From assembly GCA_003525045.1 (NCBI GenBank), contig DQGF01000401.1, forward strand, positions 1 through 8,218: 8,218 bases of DNA, read 5' to 3'. A program made the position numbers and the translations under genes. The stretch comes from Pseudomonas sp. (GTDB taxonomy: Bacteria; Pseudomonadota; Gammaproteobacteria; Pseudomonadales; Pseudomonadaceae). Below are positions 5,476 through 8,218 of the stretch, piece after piece (within the stretch, counting starts at the first letter, position 1; each line of letters starts with the position of its first letter). A model generated the notes under the pieces. It had not been told where the DNA came from, did not search any database, and saw only the letters and a program-made list of their open reading frames with translations.

Positions 5476-6483
5476 GAGTGCGAATCTGACCGGCCAGCGT
5501 TGCGTATCGGCTTCTGGTTGATTGAAGCCTTCGATTCGTATGCCCTGGCCAATGCGCTGGAGCCGTTGCGCCTGGCCAATCAGGTGGCCGGGCGCACGCT
5601 TTACCAATGGGACATTCTCAGCCTGCAAGGAGGGGCGTTGAACGCCAGCAACGGCATTGCTACCGCCACGACGCGACTGGATCAGGCACAGGCACTGGAT
5701 GTGTTGATCCTCTGCGGTGGCGATAGCTTGCACGCCGGCGCGGATCAGCCTGACTTTCGCCAGCAGCTGTGTCACTGGGCCATGCAGCCGATCAGTCTGG
5801 GGGCGTTGGGCAAGGCCGGTTGGCTGCTGGCGCAGGTCGGTGCGCTGGACGGCTGGCGCTGCAGCTTGCCGGAACCCGACGCTCCTGGGTCCCTGGCTGC
5901 CTTGAACGAGCTGACCCCGGTGGCCGCACCATTTTGCGTCGACCGCCAGCGACTGACATGCGTTGGCCCGCAGGCCGTTCAAGGGTTGATGCACGAACTG
6001 CTCGCGCAGACCCACGGTCGTGGTCTGGTGTTGCGCATGGAAAAACACGCCGAGCGCCAGGCCAGGCCGTTACAGGCCATGCATAACGCCCCGGCAAGGT
6101 TGCAAGCGGCGCTGGCGTTGATGGGCGATCACTTGAGCCGCACCTTGGGCATCGACGAGTTGGCCGAAGCCATAGGCATGTCGCGCCGACATCTGGAACG
6201 GCTGTTCAAGCGCAGTCTGGGCTGTTCGCCGTCACGGCATTATCTGGACCTGCGTTTGCAACGGGCACGTCAGTTATTGCAGGCCGGTGAAGGGTCGATG
6301 GCGGAGGTTGCCCAGGAGTGCGGGTTTGTCTCGCTGCAGCACTTTGCTCGCTGCTATCGCCAGTACTTTGGTGCGCATCCGCGGGAGGATGTGGATGGGG
6401 GTTTGCGAGTGATAGCGGGGTGTCAGTCGACCTCTATTTTGAATGTGCCGGCCCCTTCGCGAGCAGGCTCGCTCCCACATTGA
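5401..6483 (+). CDS. cahR: GATase1-AraC family transcriptional regulator (GlxA/GbdR type), candidate creatine-responsive CahR
   Basis: A 360-residue cytosolic DNA-binding regulator. Residues about 35-200 form a DJ-1/GATase1-like ligand domain (RIGFWLIEAFDSYALANALE, VLILCGGD at 101-108, then GALGKAGWLLAQVGALDG) with no cysteine at the nucleophile elbow, so it senses rather than catalyses. Residues 230-328 carry the AraC double helix-turn-helix: IDELAEAIGMSRRHLERLFK, then MAEVAQECGFVSLQHFARCY and FGAHPRE. This family includes GbdR, CdhR, SouR and ArgR, regulators of betaine, carnitine, sarcosine and arginine use. As I recall, P. putida has a member, CahR, that activates creatinase; creatinase is the next gene here, so that is the best guess. 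ATG 5401 has GGAG 7 nt upstream. Two oddities: residues 1-25 are an L-serine dehydratase N-terminus, not family sequence, and the last nine residues are translated REP, with TGA directly after it. Confidence 0.88.
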   Translation: MAISVFDVFKPGEGAASSHTVGPLRECESDRPALRIGFWLIEAFDSYALANALEPLRLANQVAGRTLYQWDILSLQGGALNASNGIATATTRLDQAQALDVLILCGGDSLHAGADQPDFRQQLCHWAMQPISLGALGKAGWLLAQVGALDGWRCSLPEPDAPGSLAALNELTPVAAPFCVDRQRLTCVGPQAVQGLMHELLAQTHGRGLVLRMEKHAERQARPLQAMHNAPARLQAALALMGDHLSRTLGIDELAEAIGMSRRHLERLFKRSLGCSPSRHYLDLRLQRARQLLQAGEGSMAEVAQECGFVSLQHFARCYRQYFGAHPREDVDGGLRVIAGCQSTSILNVPAPSRAGSLPH

Positions 6484-6549
6484 ATTGAAGTCGAGTCCTG
6501 ATCCTGCGATCGCCACTGAACCCCTGTGGGAGCGAGCCTGCTCGCGAAG
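6455..6549. repeat. Inverted pair of REP elements, CCCACA subtype
   Basis: Arms 6455-6479 and 6525-6549 are perfect 25-base reverse complements (core GCGAGCAGGCTCGCTCCCACA) separated by 45 nt. The first arm lies inside the coding sequence of the regulator's C-terminus. The core differs from the CTACAG subtype at 1901, 1953 and 6589. Confidence 0.92.
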
Positions 6550-6588
6550 AGGCCAGTCCGGCCGACATCAATGTTGAATGTCAGTCCG

Positions 6589-6616
6589 CCTTCGCGAGCA
6601 AGCTTCGCTCCTACAG
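6589..6616. repeat. Single REP element, CTACAG subtype
   Basis: The 28 bases here repeat, in the same orientation, the left arm at 1901-1928. With the pair at 6455-6549 it forms a three-unit cluster mixing two subtypes between the regulator and its terminator. Confidence 0.9.
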
Positions 6617-6636
6617 TGATTGTGTGAACCTTTGCC

Positions 6637-6670
6637 AATGCCTCCGTCCGACGGGGGCATTGTCGTTTTT
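6637..6670 (+). terminator. Rho-independent terminator after the regulator
   Basis: Arms AATGCCTCCG (6637-6646) and CGGGGGCATT (6652-6661) pair over 10 bp with one G-U, around a 5-nt loop. GTCGTTTTT follows, giving a T-run at 6666-6670. It should end the regulator transcript and insulate creatinase, which then needs its own promoter. Confidence 0.75.
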
Positions 6671-6682
6671 GCCGGAGGCGTT

Positions 6683-6698
6683 TGGCGGCCCACTTGCC
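6683..6698 (+). promoter_or_regulatory. Candidate sigma-54 (-24/-12) promoter for creatinase
   Basis: TGGCGGCCCACTTGCC matches the RpoN consensus TGGCAC-N5-TTGCW in its invariant parts: TGGC at 6683 and TTGC at 6694, with GG and GC exactly 12 nt apart. The predicted start near 6709 lies after the upstream terminator and leaves a leader of about 119 nt. Sigma-54 control would suit a nitrogen-source gene, with NtrC as activator. The same bases form a TTTGGC/GCCAAA inverted repeat (6681-6700), so a protein-binding site is an alternative. I saw no convincing sigma-70 promoter in the rest of the gap. Confidence 0.45.
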
Positions 6699-6782
6699 AA
6701 AGAGCGGATCTGATCAACTACAGGTCGGATTCGCACAAAAAACCTCACTTTGCATCTGTTCGAATGATCTTCAGCGGCCCGC

Positions 6783-6800
6783 CAGAGTGGCGCCCCTCTG
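6783..6800. promoter_or_regulatory. 18-bp palindrome just upstream of the creatinase ribosome site
   Basis: CAGAGTGGCGCCCCTCTG pairs over nine bases with one mismatch, centred on GGCGCC. It ends 14 nt before the AAGGA ribosome site. It could be an operator. With no loop it is better suited to a dimeric protein than to an RNA hairpin. Confidence 0.3.
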
Positions 6801-6827
6801 TTGCAATCACTGACAAGGATAAATGAC

Positions 6828-8039
6828 ATGCAAATGCCAAAAACCATCCAGATCAAGAACGGCGAAAAAGTGACACCGACCTTCTCGGCTCAGGAATATG
6901 CCAATCGCCAGGCCAAGTTGCGGGCCTACCTGGCGCAGAACAATATCGATGCAGCAGTTTTTACCTCCTATCACAACATCAACTATTACAGCGATTTCCT
7001 GTACTGCTCGTTCGGCCGTCAGTACGCACTGGTGGTGACCCAGGACAGTGCCGTCACCATTAGCGCCAACATCGATGGCGGTCAGCCTTGGCGCCGGACC
7101 ATGGGCACTGAAAACATCGTTTACACCGACTGGCAGCGTGACAACTACTTCGTCGCGATCCAGCAAGCCTTGCCCAAGGCCGGGCGTATCGGCATCGAGT
7201 CCGACCACCTGAACCTGCTCAATCGCGACAAACTCGCCAGCCGTTACCCGCAGGCTGAACTGGTGGACATCGCTGCACCGTGCATGCGCATGCGCATGAT
7301 CAAGTCCGCCGAAGAACACGCGATCATTCGTCACGGCGCCCGTGTGGCGGACATCGGTGGCGCGGCTATCGTCGAAGCCTTGCGTGATCAGGTTCCGGAA
7401 TATGAAGTGGCGCTGCATGCGACCCAGGCGATGGTGCGCGAAATTGCCCGCACCTTCCCCGACTCCGAACTGATGGACACCTGGACCTGGTTCCAATCCG
7501 GCATCAATACTGACGGCGCGCATAACCCGGTGACTTCGCGCAAGGTCAACAAGGGCGATATCCTCAGCCTCAATTGCTTCCCGATGATTGCCGGTTACTA
7601 CACTGCCCTGGAACGTACCCTGTTCCTGGATCACTGTTCCGACGAGCATCTGCGCTTGTGGGAGGTCAACGTCAAAGTGCACGAGGCCGGTCTGAAACTG
7701 ATCAAGCCGGGCATGCGCTGCTGCGATATCGCGCTGCAACTGAACGAGATTTTCCTCGAGCACGATCTGCTGCAATACCGCACCTTCGGTTACGGGCACT
7801 CATTCGGCACGCTGAGCCATTACTACGGCCGCGAAGCCGGGCTGGAACTGCGTGAAGACATCGACACCGTGCTGGAGCCGGGGATGGTGGTGTCCATCGA
7901 GCCGATGATCATGCTGCCCGAAGGCCTGCCGGGCGCAGGCGGTTATCGTGAACACGACATCCTGATCGTCAACGAGCAGGGCGGGGAAAACATCACCCAC
8001 TTCCCGTATGGCCCGGAACACAACATCATCAAGAAGTGA
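6828..8039 (+). CDS. creA: Creatinase (creatine amidinohydrolase, EC 3.5.3.3)
   Basis: A 403-residue cytosolic homodimeric enzyme that hydrolyses creatine to sarcosine and urea. It has the metal-free 'pita-bread' fold shared with M24 aminopeptidases. The sequence follows P. putida creatinase nearly throughout (SYHNINYYSDFLYCSFGR, MDTWTWFQSGINTDGAHNPV, RTFGYGHSFGTLSHYYGREA). All key residues are at the expected numbers: F62 and R64, catalytic H232, Y258, E262, R335 and E358, plus reactive C298. ATG 6828 gives exactly the family length and has AAGGA 8 nt upstream; an in-frame ATG nine codons earlier lacks a ribosome site and is rejected. The regulator upstream probably controls it, and the sigma-54 candidate suggests added nitrogen control. 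No transporter or sarcosine oxidase gene is visible before the window ends. Identification is very secure. Confidence 0.97.
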   Translation: MQMPKTIQIKNGEKVTPTFSAQEYANRQAKLRAYLAQNNIDAAVFTSYHNINYYSDFLYCSFGRQYALVVTQDSAVTISANIDGGQPWRRTMGTENIVYTDWQRDNYFVAIQQALPKAGRIGIESDHLNLLNRDKLASRYPQAELVDIAAPCMRMRMIKSAEEHAIIRHGARVADIGGAAIVEALRDQVPEYEVALHATQAMVREIARTFPDSELMDTWTWFQSGINTDGAHNPVTSRKVNKGDILSLNCFPMIAGYYTALERTLFLDHCSDEHLRLWEVNVKVHEAGLKLIKPGMRCCDIALQLNEIFLEHDLLQYRTFGYGHSFGTLSHYYGREAGLELREDIDTVLEPGMVVSIEPMIMLPEGLPGAGGYREHDILIVNEQGGENITHFPYGPEHNIIKK

Positions 8040-8046
8040 GACCATG

Positions 8047-8077
8047 CGCCGCACAGTGAGCCTGTGCGGCGTTTTTT
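8047..8077 (+). terminator. Rho-independent terminator after creatinase
   Basis: Arms CGCCGCACAG (8047-8056) and CTGTGCGGCG (8062-8071) pair perfectly over 10 bp around a 5-nt loop, followed by six T. It begins 8 nt after the creatinase stop, so creatinase appears to be transcribed alone. Confidence 0.92.
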
Positions 8078-8094
8078 GTTGTGGCTAACGCCAT

Positions 8095-8218
8095 TGTGGC
8101 GAGGGAGCTTGTCGGTACGCCGCATCGCCCCGATGGGTGGCGCAGCCGCCCTCAAATGGATGACCAAGTTCTTTCCGACAAATCGCAGAGCCTTGTTTGG
8201 GGCCGCTTCGCAGCCCAG
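8095..8218. repeat. Ends of a GAGGGAGC-type Pseudomonas intergenic repeat with unrelated DNA between
   Basis: TGTGGCGAGGGAGCTTG (8095-8111) is the left end of a common Pseudomonas repeat that normally continues into GCTCCC. GGGGCCGCTTCGCAGCCCAG (8199-8218) is the inverted form of another part of the same repeat family and runs out of the window. About 85 nt between them do not match it. No gene is supported in 8078-8218. Confidence 0.45.

Noticed and set aside
5395..6048. Minus-strand open frame of 217 codons opposite the regulator
   Set aside because: Antisense to a clear GATase1-AraC domain; no motif or ribosome site.
6729..6765. Loose repeats TTCGCACA / TTTGCATC / GTTCGAAT as AraC-type half-sites
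   Set aside because: The similarity is weak and the spacing irregular; not distinguishable from chance without a known binding motif.
6801..6827. Creatinase start nine codons earlier
   Set aside because: The start at 6828 has AAGGA at proper spacing and gives exactly 403 residues with all active-site numbers matching the known enzyme.
6807..7799. Minus-strand open frame of 330 codons opposite creatinase
   Set aside because: Creatinase on the other strand is certain; this is a by-product of G/C-rich third positions.

Overview
The window looks like chromosomal DNA from a Pseudomonas of the fluorescens/putida lineage. The evidence is G/C-rich third codon positions, several copies of the Pseudomonas intergenic REP repeats (cores of the type GCGAGCAAGCTTCGCTC and GCGAGCAGGCTCGCTC), and a creatinase that matches the Pseudomonas putida enzyme family in length and in every active-site residue checked. 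This placement is an inference from sequence character, not a database match.

Left block, about 1-3870, minus strand: four genes read right to left. They are a two-Rossmann FAD/NAD(P)H flavoprotein monooxygenase (2437-3747), a Rid-family protein lacking the deaminase arginine (2001-2417), a DUF1028 protein (1174-1851) and an M20/ArgE-type metallohydrolase (14-1177). The flavoprotein and rid genes are 19 nt apart, and the last two overlap by ATGA. A 28-bp REP inverted pair sits between the rid and DUF1028 genes. The content suggests a catabolic operon for a nitrogenous or N-acylated compound: oxidation, handling of a reactive intermediate, then hydrolysis. The substrate cannot be read from the sequence. 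A candidate promoter and an operator-like palindrome lie at 3778-3863.

Middle block, about 3939-5475, plus strand: a zone of damaged genes. It holds a short RelA/SpoT-type HD hydrolase whose N-terminus is missing or out of frame, a 30-codon coding-like scrap on the minus strand, a secreted protein of unknown function with a probable single-base frameshift near its 3' end, and a 25-codon relic of an L-serine dehydratase gene.

Right block, about 5401-8077, plus strand: a GATase1-AraC family regulator (5401-6483) followed by creatinase (6828-8039). The regulator begins with the serine dehydratase relic and ends in translated REP sequence. The 344-nt gap between them (6484-6827) holds two further REP units, a strong terminator, a well-spaced sigma-54 promoter candidate and an 18-bp palindrome close to the creatinase ribosome binding site. 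Creatinase converts creatine to sarcosine and urea. Sarcosine then feeds glycine, serine and pyruvate, which is where serine dehydratase acts, so the relic has a logical metabolic context. Creatinase is followed by a textbook terminator (8047-8077). The last 140 nt contain no gene I can support, only the two ends of a different Pseudomonas repeat type.
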